In this document: piece after piece, positions 19,576-28,000 of the stretch
Position numbering within the stretch: the first letter of the stretch is position 1
Layout of the letters: each line of letters begins with the position of its first letter
Assembly (NCBI GenBank): GCA_030835305.1
Contig: JAURPJ010000110.1
Span: forward strand, 1 to 64,000
DNA from: Verrucomicrobiota bacterium
GTDB taxonomy: Bacteria; Verrucomicrobiota; Verrucomicrobiia; Verrucomicrobiales; Akkermansiaceae
Direction of reading: 5' to 3'
DNA length: 64,000 nucleotides
Notes under the pieces: model-generated
What the model was told of the DNA's origin: nothing
The model's input: only the letters and a program-made list of their open reading frames with translations
The model's database searches: none
Translations under genes and position numbers: made by a program

Positions 19576-20961
19576 ATGATCAAATCCTTTTTAAATTTGA
19601 GCGCTGGTGCGCTGATGGGCCTGCCGTGCCTGTATGCAGAGGAAAATAAAAAACCGAATCTTACCGCCACTTGGCTTGATGCCGCATTGTCGGGGAAGGA
19701 GGTCGTAATTCCTGAAGAGACCACCCCCCTTGCGGCCGGTGACGTTGAAATGGAGCAAAACAGACTTTGGAAAGCTTATACCGAAGCCGCCAGGCGAGCC
19801 AGATGGGACAGAGAGCTTCTTCCCGTTCCCGAGACCATTGCGAAAATGACCGAGCGAAGAAAAAGACCTCAACTTACGGCAGGGAGCCTGAAATCCGGCG
19901 AACACGAAATGCCCTACCTCTTTATGGCCAAAGGGGAAAAGCCCGCCACCGGCTGGCCGATGTTCATTTGCCTCCATGGAGGCGGACAACAAAAGGTCGA
20001 GAAAGCTCATGGCTGGGACGTCAATACCCGCGAGTGGCAGGCGCAGATGAGTCTCACCGGTCGAGTCTACAAACCATCAGGCCTCTATTTCATCCCCCGT
20101 ATGGCCGACGACCGTCTGGGACGGTGGTGGCACAAACACAACATCGATATCTTCACCCGAGTGATTCGTCACGCCATCCTCTTCAATGACGTCGATCCCA
20201 ACAAAATTTATATGATGGGCATTTCCCAGGGAGGTTATGGAACTTGTCACCTCGCGCCCTTCATGGCCGATCTATTTGCAGCAGCCGGCCCCATGGCTGG
20301 AGGTATGATGACGGTAACTGAAAATCTCAGAAACCTACCTTTCCGATCCGATATTGGAGAAAAAGACACGATGTTTAAACGCATCGAATACGCCCAACAA
20401 CTGCACGAAGCCATTGACGCTCACAAAGCCAAGGATCCGGAAGGATACAAAAATGTCCTAGCCATCCAAAAAGGACGTGGCCATGGAATCGACTACAGCC
20501 TTTCTCCAACCTGGCTTGCCACCAACACCCGCAATCCGCACCCGGAACGAATCGTCTGGCGCTGCCACAACAAACACGGAATCTTCCGCGATAACTTCTA
20601 CTGGCTCTCTCTGACCAATACTCCGGAAAAAGGGGAGTTTAGGATTGTCGCCAGTCTCGATAAGAAGAACAACCTCGTCACCATTACAGCTGAGGAGGTG
20701 ACCCCGGCAAAAGAACAAGGCGAAGAGCCAAGCCGCAAACCACTCACCGCATCTCAAATCGTGGTGCATCTCAATGATGCAATGCTTGACCTTGAAAAAG
20801 AGATCACTATCGAGCTCAACGGCAACCAGGCGTTCAAAGGAATGCTACAGCGCAGCCAGGGAACCATTTTACGAAACCTCGTCGAACGCGGCGACATTAA
20901 CTACGCCTTCCCTGCTGAAGTCAAGGTGGGGGGCACTGCAAAGAACGGTTCACCCGAATAA
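19576..20961 (+). CDS. Exported alpha/beta-hydrolase (esterase/peptidase-like), unknown substrate
   Basis: 461 residues with a signal peptide (MIKSFLNLSAGALMGLPCLYAEE). An alpha/beta-hydrolase core is visible: FICLHGGGQQK is the oxyanion-hole HGG, MMGISQGGYGT is the nucleophile elbow (G-x-S-x-G with Gly-Gly), and GRGHGIDY supplies the candidate His. A helical region precedes the core and a beta-rich C-terminal domain of about 130 residues follows. This arrangement resembles the PHB depolymerase/prolyl-oligopeptidase-like proteins common in PVC genomes. Start chosen at ATG 19576 for the signal peptide. Downstream is a truncated beta-propeller gene. Confidence 0.8.
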   Translation: MIKSFLNLSAGALMGLPCLYAEENKKPNLTATWLDAALSGKEVVIPEETTPLAAGDVEMEQNRLWKAYTEAARRARWDRELLPVPETIAKMTERRKRPQLTAGSLKSGEHEMPYLFMAKGEKPATGWPMFICLHGGGQQKVEKAHGWDVNTREWQAQMSLTGRVYKPSGLYFIPRMADDRLGRWWHKHNIDIFTRVIRHAILFNDVDPNKIYMMGISQGGYGTCHLAPFMADLFAAAGPMAGGMMTVTENLRNLPFRSDIGEKDTMFKRIEYAQQLHEAIDAHKAKDPEGYKNVLAIQKGRGHGIDYSLSPTWLATNTRNPHPERIVWRCHNKHGIFRDNFYWLSLTNTPEKGEFRIVASLDKKNNLVTITAEEVTPAKEQGEEPSRKPLTASQIVVHLNDAMLDLEKEITIELNGNQAFKGMLQRSQGTILRNLVERGDINYAFPAEVKVGGTAKNGSPE

Positions 20962-20990
20962 TCGACGACATCACCACCAATGAAATTTCA

Positions 20991-21854
20991 TGACGTCTTA
21001 TTTGCAACGGCATCACAAATACGCCGGATGGCCGATTCTTCATGAGCGATCAGGAAAGAAGGTGGAATCCCGAAAACAAAATAAGCGAAATTCATCCCGA
21101 GACGAAAAATCCGAAATTTTTTGGCTTTTTGCTCTGCTATCATCGCCTTGGCGAGAAGGCTGCGGATGACAATTCGGAAACTCATTCCTTCCTTTGGGTT
21201 CACCCCGACATCGATTGTTCTCCCAGTCAGATCTTTTTTGCCGACAGCAAAAGATGGAGAGTAATAAGCCAAAAGATAGTCAGCCTTTCTTATAGCACCG
21301 GATCAATCTGCCACGTAATACCCTGTGAAGTGTATGGCGTAAAACAAGGGGCGGTCATGGCGATTGATATGCAGGACCATCGCCGAAACCACATTCTAAC
21401 CGGTTTGATGCGGGGTAAATTCAACCCAAAGGATGGGCAACTCTGCACCTACGACCTGACCGACTGGACTTCTAGCCGGACCACGGCGAAGGGAATCCAC
21501 CGCGTCAGCTATACCGGAAAGGCGAGCGACACACCGGTGGCTTTGAAAAACTATGGAAACGGAATTCTCCTCGAATTTTCCGCCCCCATCAAAGACATAA
21601 ACTCGACGCAGCCTTCCTTCCGCCATTGGCCCATCATCCGCACTCCGAAGTACGAGATGCGTTCGACGCCTCATGAGAAAACCAGCATTCCGGTGAAAGA
21701 ATTTCATCTCATTGAAAGCCAGCGAGCAGTCATTATCGAATGCGATATGGTTACCGCCCGGATCACCGAGGTTCAGCTGGATTTGATTAAGAGCAACCGC
21801 AATCCTCACCGGATCAAGTTGCACAAGACCACCTACGAACTAAGAAGCTTCTGA
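20991..21854 (+). pseudogene. 5'-truncated PVC-type beta-propeller/cytochrome-associated protein
   Basis: One open frame keeps the C-terminal part of the large secreted PVC proteins that pair a sugar-dehydrogenase-like propeller with a cytochrome c domain. It reads NGITNTPDGRFFMSDQE, then SEIHPETKNPKFFGFLLCYH, IDCSPSQIFFADSKRW, VYGVKQGAVMAIDM, GLMRGKFNPKDGQLCTYDL and HRVSYTGK. An in-frame TGA at about 20992 marks the 5' limit, and there is no start codon, signal peptide, N-terminal propeller or haem motif CxxCH. Against what I recall of the family the text also shows drift (QLCTYDLTDW where QLYVxGLxGW is usual). The frame from 21042 could be translated as 270 residues, but I read it as a relic. 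Confidence 0.65.
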
Positions 21855-21900
21855 GAGCCTACGAAATAAGCTTCTGGAATCGGCTTTCGTCAAAATTAAC

Positions 21901-22710
21901 ATGAACCTGGACCCATCCCTGGCATCTCACCTGCTTCTCCGAAGTCTTGTCAACGGGCCGGTTCTTGTCGGAGATCTCCCCGAAGCAAAATCGATGCCTT
22001 TGGACTTCCTGAGTTTACCCACAAAAGTCCAACCAATGAACCTCGAGCAGAAACTCGGCCACCTTTACGAGGACGCCCTCGCCCAAATCCTTCAATCTTC
22101 GGAGCACTTCCATCTGATCGCCCAGAGCATGCAAATTCAAAAAGATATCCACTCCACCGTTGGCGAACTCGATTTCATCATTCGTGATCTTGCTTCGGGA
22201 CAGCTCATCCACCTCGAACTTGCAACCAAATTCTACCTCGCGGTCGATACACCAAAAGGCATGACTCTCCCCGGCCCCGATGCTCGAGACGACTATTTCA
22301 AAAAAATTTCACATCTTCGTGAACATCAACTTCAGCTTCCGGTCCACTACCAAAATTTTCTCCCGGAGCGCTATCGCAAGGAGCCCATTGTCACACAGCA
22401 ACTGATCTACGGATGTCTCTTTGACCACATCGATTCCCCTGCACCGACAAAGCCTGAATTCCTGAATCCCGGGTGTCGCCGAGGAAAGTGGCTTCATCAA
22501 AAGGAAATTCCCCGCCACTTTGCCCGCTACGATTCTTTTCAGATCATTCCAAAATCACTTTGGCCCGTTTCACTCACCTTTCTCCACGAACTTCAATTTG
22601 ACTCCTGGGACCACAACGAACACCTGCAGCGATGCCTGATGGTTCGAAGCGGGGACGACCCCACACCCTACTTCCTTGCCCCTAATTCGTATGGACCAGT
22701 TGCAAACTAA
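21901..22710 (+). CDS. DUF1853-family protein, nuclease-like fold
   Basis: 269 residues matching the DUF1853 pattern: KLGHLYEDALAQIL (Glu57), GELDFIIRD (Asp91) and IHLELATKFYL (Glu106, Lys110), then GPDARDDYFKKISHLREHQL. The acidic-acidic-Lys arrangement is that expected of PD-(D/E)XK-like proteins, and I recall the family being placed there; nuclease activity is unproven. Function unknown. It converges with the RapA-like helicase (24 bp between stops). It is preceded by the truncated propeller gene, so its promoter must lie in the 46-bp gap or inside that relic. Confidence 0.8.
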   Translation: MNLDPSLASHLLLRSLVNGPVLVGDLPEAKSMPLDFLSLPTKVQPMNLEQKLGHLYEDALAQILQSSEHFHLIAQSMQIQKDIHSTVGELDFIIRDLASGQLIHLELATKFYLAVDTPKGMTLPGPDARDDYFKKISHLREHQLQLPVHYQNFLPERYRKEPIVTQQLIYGCLFDHIDSPAPTKPEFLNPGCRRGKWLHQKEIPRHFARYDSFQIIPKSLWPVSLTFLHELQFDSWDHNEHLQRCLMVRSGDDPTPYFLAPNSYGPVAN

Positions 22711-22734
22711 AAGACCAGAAGGCCCCACACCTTT

Positions 22735-25419
22735 CTAAGAGACCGGCATCCGGTAAATCAGCCTCAATGAGTCCAGCCTGAGTCGGGCTCCCCCCAGCGC
22801 AGACTCCAGTGCCGCGCGATGACTTTCAAGCTGCTTCAACTCCTCTTGACCGATCATGGGATTCACTTGTGCCAAGTCCACGAGACGGGCTTTCTCGTCA
22901 TCAAGCGCCTGCCTCATTGCCTTGAGAGAGGTGGCGACAACCTTTACCCGGCGTTGACCGGCAAGGACGTGCAAACTTTTCAGCATCGCAGGAATCATTT
23001 CCTGGGTCACTTTGGGTTGTCTCAAAAGCTTGCGATGATTTCCCCTTCTAAGTACGGCTATCATCAGAGCTGAATCAGCGGTGAGATTCCGCCCCTCGTG
23101 ATCGACCGCGACCCGAACCGGAACAGCCGGCAAGAAGTGGTCGGTTTGCAAAGACGCCGGCGCCACACATTCCACGAGGTAAAAGGCTTCCAAAATCACC
23201 GCTTTCGGCCCCGGGGATTCCCAAACTCCGAAGGCACTATTCCCCGCCTCGCTGGAAAGCAGCAGATCGATGGCATTGCGCACCATGGGATGATCGGCAG
23301 ACATCAGCCCGATTTCTTCGCGGCCCAGAGCACGCTCCCGGTCAAAAGTCACCCCCACCCCGTCTTCCGGAACACTGGTAAAGGCGTCGGTAACAACATG
23401 ACCTTGCTTGAACAGATAACCACGTGAATCAAGCTCCTCTACGGCGAGACCAAAATGATCAAAGAGCCTCAATGTCCAGTCTTCAAACTCACGATCACCA
23501 TCCCACGAATCGATCAGCTCCAGCGTCCCATCAATCTCTCCATCACCCTGCGACGAAAGCGCCAACAAACGATCCGCCCCCCGCTCCATTTGAATCTCCA
23601 TTTCAGCCCGGAGCTTCTTTGACTCGCTTATGAAATCAGTCAGAGTCTCCGCCTTGATTTGCTGCAGTCGCTTCACCAGGAGTTGCGCGCCTTGCAAATT
23701 TTTTTCAAAAGCATTCAAACCCTCGTGATACCAACGGGCATACCTCTCACCGGGGTCACCCTTCACAAAGGGAACATGAATATGGATCGTCTTCTTTTGA
23801 CCGATACGATCAAGCCGCCCTATCCTCTGTTCCAGGAGCTCGGGATTTTCAGGGAGATCAATTAAAACAAGATGACGGGCAAATTGGAAGTTGCGACCTT
23901 CACTCCCGATTTCGGAACAGATCAACAGGTCCGCACCATCTTCCTCCGAAAAGTAGGCCGCATTTCGGTCCCGCTGCAATAACGTAAACTCCTCGTGAAA
24001 CTGCGCAATCTTCATATTGACCCGCTCAAGCAACGCCTCGGTCAGATCTTCAACCAACTCGATCGTTTTCCCGATTAGGAGCACCTTTTGAGACGCGTGT
24101 TTCTTTAAAAAACCAACCAACCAGTCCACCTTCACCACAAAAGCATCTTCCCCTTCCAATTCAATGAGATGGGCCTTCCGCTCCGGGAAACCGGTCAATT
24201 GCTTCCGCGTATTTCGGAACATCACGCGACCGGTTCCAAATGAGTCCAGTAAATCGCGGATCACCCGGGAACGCGAACTCGGCTCATTTAACCTTGTCAA
24301 CCCATCGGCAATGCGCGGCGAACGCCCCGCAAACAGCGAAGCGTCGGGCTTGCCTCCGTTTTGGATCATATCGATGGCATCAGCCACCTGTTCATAATAT
24401 CCGGACTCTTCCAAAAATGCCTCCAAATCACTGTAGCGATGTGGATCAAGAAGCTGGAGTCGGGCAAAGTGACCCTCCGCACCAAGTTGTTGGGGAGTCG
24501 CCGTGAGCAAGAGGACCGAGGGAGTTTCAGCAGCAAGCACCTGCACCAGCTCATAGCCTTCACTGGACTCTTCAGGGCTCCACTCCAGGTGATGGGCCTC
24601 ATCTACAACCAGCAAATCCCAGCCAGCATCGATCACTTGAGGAATGCGCTCGGGATGATCCAAAAGAAAATCCTGTGAACAGAGAATCAATTGATTTTCT
24701 TCAAAAGGATTACCTGCGGGAATGGAACGACAACGATCCTCGTCAAAGATTGCAAACAAAAGATTAAATCGCCGAAGGAGTTCGACAAACCACTGGTGAA
24801 CCAATGCCTCAGGCAGAAGAATGAGCACGCGATCAGCCCGACCTGTTAGATTGAGTCGATGCAGAATCAGACAAGCTTCGATGGTTTTACCCAGCCCAAC
24901 CTCGTCCGCAAGGAGCACGCGCGGGGACAGCCTTGAACATACCTCTTTCGCAATGGCAATTTGATGAGGGATGAGATCAATCCGCCCACCCAGAAAACCG
25001 CGAACCGGAGATTGACGAATTTTCGAGGATCGAAACAAGGACTCGATACGCAGATTGAACGTTCGCAGATCATCAACCTGCCCGCCGACGAGGCGGTCCT
25101 CAGGCTTGGAAAAACTGATCGAGTCATCCAACTCACCTTCTTGGAACGCTTGGTCGCCCTCATGATAAACCAAAAGCCCGCCCTCCTCCTCAACCCGATC
25201 AATCCGAATCATCTTTCCAGTGTGGATCAAAACCTCATCCCCCACTTTAAAACGCACTCTCAGGATAGGGGCCGAATCGATTGCAAACGTTCTTTTCTCA
25301 TTCGCCACGGCAAACAAGATGGTTACCCTGTTTCCGCCCGACTCCAACAAAACACCAAGCCCGAGTTCCGGCTCACTGGTGCTGACCCATCGCTGTCCCG
25401 CTACAATATTTTCGCGCAT
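22735..25419 (-). CDS. rapA: RapA-like SNF2 helicase (RNA polymerase-associated type)
   Basis: 894 residues with the RapA layout: two N-terminal Tudor-like beta domains (GQRWVSTSEPELGLGVLLE; KVGDEVLIHTGKMIRIDRVE), Swi2/Snf2 ATPase lobes and a long C-terminal region. Walker A is ADEVGLGKTIEA (residues 171-182), motif II VVDEAHHLEW (272-281), motif III LLTATPQQLG and motif VI EQRIGRLDRIGQ. E. coli RapA (968 residues) recycles stalled RNA polymerase using ATP. Similar architecture supports the same role, although stand-alone SNF2 proteins also occur in defence loci. Divergent from the kinase-phosphatase gene (about 94 bp). Confidence 0.9.
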   Translation of the reverse strand: MRENIVAGQRWVSTSEPELGLGVLLESGGNRVTILFAVANEKRTFAIDSAPILRVRFKVGDEVLIHTGKMIRIDRVEEEGGLLVYHEGDQAFQEGELDDSISFSKPEDRLVGGQVDDLRTFNLRIESLFRSSKIRQSPVRGFLGGRIDLIPHQIAIAKEVCSRLSPRVLLADEVGLGKTIEACLILHRLNLTGRADRVLILLPEALVHQWFVELLRRFNLLFAIFDEDRCRSIPAGNPFEENQLILCSQDFLLDHPERIPQVIDAGWDLLVVDEAHHLEWSPEESSEGYELVQVLAAETPSVLLLTATPQQLGAEGHFARLQLLDPHRYSDLEAFLEESGYYEQVADAIDMIQNGGKPDASLFAGRSPRIADGLTRLNEPSSRSRVIRDLLDSFGTGRVMFRNTRKQLTGFPERKAHLIELEGEDAFVVKVDWLVGFLKKHASQKVLLIGKTIELVEDLTEALLERVNMKIAQFHEEFTLLQRDRNAAYFSEEDGADLLICSEIGSEGRNFQFARHLVLIDLPENPELLEQRIGRLDRIGQKKTIHIHVPFVKGDPGERYARWYHEGLNAFEKNLQGAQLLVKRLQQIKAETLTDFISESKKLRAEMEIQMERGADRLLALSSQGDGEIDGTLELIDSWDGDREFEDWTLRLFDHFGLAVEELDSRGYLFKQGHVVTDAFTSVPEDGVGVTFDRERALGREEIGLMSADHPMVRNAIDLLLSSEAGNSAFGVWESPGPKAVILEAFYLVECVAPASLQTDHFLPAVPVRVAVDHEGRNLTADSALMIAVLRRGNHRKLLRQPKVTQEMIPAMLKSLHVLAGQRRVKVVATSLKAMRQALDDEKARLVDLAQVNPMIGQEELKQLESHRAALESALGGARLRLDSLRLIYRMPVS

Positions 25420-25512
25420 CCACCACGATGCATAGCGGGGATGAACGCCGTTTAAAATCGCTAATCAATAAGAAATTAAAAGTCGGTAATCAGCTTGGAT
25501 GGCCGCCGGAGG

Positions 25513-26742
25513 ATGCTAACCTTGGCAACAAAAATGAAGGAGCTAAAAGACGGGCTCAGATCACTCGTTCGAATCGACTTCCAGGGACATGTTCACAAGC
25601 GATTCCGCGGGACAGATGCCGACAAACGATTCGCAAATGAAGTGGCTGTTTTGAAGGCACTTGAGGATCGGGGCGCTCCAAATGTGCCCCGCTTGGTTGG
25701 ACATGATGCTGAAACTCACACTCTCATCACCACGAACTGCGGCTCCCCGGCCCCCCTCATCACGGAAGAAAAGGCGCGAGCACTTTTTCAGGAACTGGAA
25801 GAGAAATACGGGATCAAACATGATGACCCCGAACCTCGCAATGTCACCTACTCCCCCCATCTCGGAAAATTTTGCCTGATCGATTTTGAACTCTCCGAAA
25901 TTCTTCCAATGCCGTCGAACCTCGAAACCGGCAAGACCAACGTCCTCAGAGCCAGATGGGCCGCTTCCAGCATTAAGGGCCGAAAACACCTCGCAAACGA
26001 TGACGCGTTACTCGTCCTAACGGTCAACCCTCAATCGACCGACCCACTTCCCAACTCGGGTGAAATCCTCCTCGATCCCTCCCACCTCATGCTCGCTGTT
26101 TCCGATGGCATGGGCGGACAGGACGCCGGAGAATTTGCATCCCGGCTTCTCATATCCCGGATTCGCAAGGAAGCCGACGAACTCTACCACCATCTAGGGG
26201 CCGAAAATGATGCACAATCCGCCCTCGACGCCCTCCTACGCCAATGCCACCACGACGTCACCGAACTCGCGGAACAAAACGGAAACACTAGGGGAATGGG
26301 GGCCACCCTCACCATGGCCTGGATCAGCCATGAGCGTCTTTTCTGGGCGCACATTGGCGATTCCAGACTCTACCTCATCAACGATGAAGGAGTCCAACAA
26401 CTCACCCAGGACGACTGCCGGGCATGGCACCAGTGGCAACGAGGCGAAATTACGGAATATGCCTATCGCAACCATCCTCGAAAATCTGTCTTAAGCGACG
26501 TCCTCGGCGGCAGCCCCCACGAACCCTATCCAAAGACCGGCTCTCTGCCCTTAAAAGACACCCAGCGCCTCATGATTTGCTCGGACGGAATAATGGATGG
26601 TCTCTGGGAAAAAAGCATCCTCGAGATGCTCGCCGAGGATCGGCCAGTCTCCGAGATCATGCAAAATCTCTCCAGAAAAGCCATCGAAAACGACGATCGC
26701 GATGACACGACTCTAATCGTCGCGGAAATATCCCATATTTAG
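25513..26742 (+). CDS. Fusion of a minimal Bud32-like protein kinase and a PP2C phosphatase
   Basis: 409 residues from ATG 25513; an ATG at 25534 and a TTG at 25495 are alternative starts. The N-terminal 130 residues look like a compact atypical kinase: HVHKRFRG with candidate ATP-Lys29, NEVAVLKAL with Glu43, GIKHDDPEPRNV (HxDxxxxN, Asp105) and LIDFELSE (DFE, Asp124). The C-terminal 230 residues form a PP2C: AVSDGMGGQDAGEFAS, MGATLTMAWI, AHIGDSRLYL, RLMICSDGI and DDRDDTTLIV give the metal-binding Asp residues. Both catalytic sets look intact, so the protein could phosphorylate and dephosphorylate its targets or itself. Its stop is three bases before the sigma-54 element of glnA, so its 3' end may carry upstream regulatory sites for that gene. 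Confidence 0.85.
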   Translation: MLTLATKMKELKDGLRSLVRIDFQGHVHKRFRGTDADKRFANEVAVLKALEDRGAPNVPRLVGHDAETHTLITTNCGSPAPLITEEKARALFQELEEKYGIKHDDPEPRNVTYSPHLGKFCLIDFELSEILPMPSNLETGKTNVLRARWAASSIKGRKHLANDDALLVLTVNPQSTDPLPNSGEILLDPSHLMLAVSDGMGGQDAGEFASRLLISRIRKEADELYHHLGAENDAQSALDALLRQCHHDVTELAEQNGNTRGMGATLTMAWISHERLFWAHIGDSRLYLINDEGVQQLTQDDCRAWHQWQRGEITEYAYRNHPRKSVLSDVLGGSPHEPYPKTGSLPLKDTQRLMICSDGIMDGLWEKSILEMLAEDRPVSEIMQNLSRKAIENDDRDDTTLIVAEISHI

Positions 26743-26744
26743 AG

Positions 26745-26761
26745 TTGGCACACCAATTGCT
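26745..26761 (+). promoter_or_regulatory. Sigma-54 (-24/-12) promoter of glutamine synthetase
   Basis: TTGGCACACCAATTGCT matches the YTGGCAC-N5-TTGCW consensus at every fixed position, with the required GG-N10-GC spacing (GG 26747-26748, GC 26759-26760). It faces the glnA start 96 bp downstream and no competing gene intervenes. Transcription would start near 26772. Sigma-54 promoters need an activator bound further upstream, here probably within the kinase-phosphatase coding region. Confidence 0.85.
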
Positions 26762-26819
26762 TGTTGCATTATGGTTCGTCGTCGGGGTTGGTTTTCTTAG
26801 GACCTCGGCGCGATTCAAA

Positions 26820-26840
26820 TCTGGAACGTTAGATTCCAGA
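26820..26840. promoter_or_regulatory. Inverted repeat in the glutamine synthetase leader
   Basis: TCTGGAA (26820-26826) and TTCCAGA (26834-26840) are perfect 7-bp arms around a 7-base spacer, ending 16 bp before the glnA ATG. It could be an RNA hairpin near the ribosome binding region or a dimeric repressor site. No T run follows, so it is not a terminator. Confidence 0.45.
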
Positions 26841-26856
26841 CAAACAAATCAGACCA

Positions 26857-27870
26857 ATGGCAAAATACCGACTCGATTATATCTGGCTGGACGGCTATAC
26901 GCCCGTTCCGAATCTTCGCACCAAGTGCTGCATCAAGGAATTTGATGAGTTTCCAACCCTCGAGCAGCTTCCTGAGTGGGGCTTCGATGGTTCCTCAACC
27001 CAACAGGCTGACGGCGGTGACTCCGATTGCATCCTGAAGCCCGTGGCAGTCTATCCTGACGGAACTCGTGAGAATGGCGCTCTTGTCATGTGCGAAGTCA
27101 TGCTTCCAGACGGAAGCCCTCATCCCTCGAATGCCCGCGCGACCATCCTCGACGACGAAAATGCATGGTTTGGTTTCGAACAGGAATACTTCTTCGTAAA
27201 AGACGGCAACATTCTAGGTTTCCCCAAGGGTGGTTATCCCGAGCCTCAAGGCGGATACTACTGTGGTGTTGGTTACAAGAATGTGGGTGACATCGGGCGT
27301 GCGATCGCAGACGAGCATCTCGACCTCTGCCTCTACGCGGGAATCAATCACGAAGGTATCAACGCTGAAGTGGCCATGGGCCAATGGGAGTTTCAGGTTT
27401 TCGGCAAAGGATCAAAGCGCGCCGCCGACCAGATCTGGGTGGCCCGATTCCTTCTCGAGCGCCTCGGCGAAGAGTACGGTGTCGACATCAACTACCACTG
27501 CAAGCCTCTCAAAGGCGACTGGAATGGCTCCGGTATGCACTGTAACTTCTCCACCAAGAAAATGCGGGAAGAAGGCGGTAAGGAATACTTCGACAAGCTT
27601 ATGGCTTCTTTCGAAAAGAACTGCATGGAGCATATCGCCGTCTACGGCCCAGATAATGATCAGCGCCTGACCGGCCTCCACGAGACCCAGTCGATCGACA
27701 AGTTCTCATGGGGAATCGCTGACCGCGGAGCTTCGATCCGGGTTCCGCACTCGTTCGCGAAGAACGACTGGAAAGGTTATCTCGAGGACCGTCGCCCGAA
27801 CTCGCAGGGTGATCCTTACGCCATCGCCAGCCGCGTTCTGAAGACGATCGCCGAAGCTGACGAAGCTTAA
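26857..27870 (+). CDS. glnII: Glutamine synthetase, type II (eukaryote-like)
   Basis: Makes glutamine from glutamate, ammonia and ATP. At 337 residues it is far shorter than GSI (about 470) and has GSII signatures: EWGFDGSSTQQADGGDSD near the N-terminus, WFGFEQEYFF (metal-binding ExE), AGINHEGINAEVAMGQWEFQ and WNGSGMHCNFSTKKMR. GSII is not controlled by adenylylation, so expression is the likely control point. This fits the sigma-54 promoter and leader inverted repeat ahead of it. A strong terminator follows, so it is monocistronic. Confidence 0.95.
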   Translation: MAKYRLDYIWLDGYTPVPNLRTKCCIKEFDEFPTLEQLPEWGFDGSSTQQADGGDSDCILKPVAVYPDGTRENGALVMCEVMLPDGSPHPSNARATILDDENAWFGFEQEYFFVKDGNILGFPKGGYPEPQGGYYCGVGYKNVGDIGRAIADEHLDLCLYAGINHEGINAEVAMGQWEFQVFGKGSKRAADQIWVARFLLERLGEEYGVDINYHCKPLKGDWNGSGMHCNFSTKKMREEGGKEYFDKLMASFEKNCMEHIAVYGPDNDQRLTGLHETQSIDKFSWGIADRGASIRVPHSFAKNDWKGYLEDRRPNSQGDPYAIASRVLKTIAEADEA

Positions 27871-27893
27871 TTCCTTTCAAGGGACAAATTCCA

Positions 27894-27927
27894 ACGGTCA
27901 CCGGATTTTTCCGGTGGTCGTTTTTTT
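27894..27927 (+). terminator. Rho-independent terminator after glutamine synthetase
   Basis: ACGGTCACCGG (27894-27904) pairs with CCGGTGGTCGT (27911-27921) with G-T wobbles around a 6-base loop, followed by seven T. Confidence 0.9.
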
Positions 27928-28000
27928 GCGGCCGAACCCAATCAGATGAAATTGGTTGCGTGCTCACATCATTAGCACATAAATTACAAATTTGCAGCCA

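Noticed and set aside
20988-21272. 94-codon minus-strand frame (MAYYSPSFAVGKKDLTG)
   Set aside because: Looked protein-like at first, but the plus strand here aligns by eye with the PVC propeller family, so the minus frame is its shadow.
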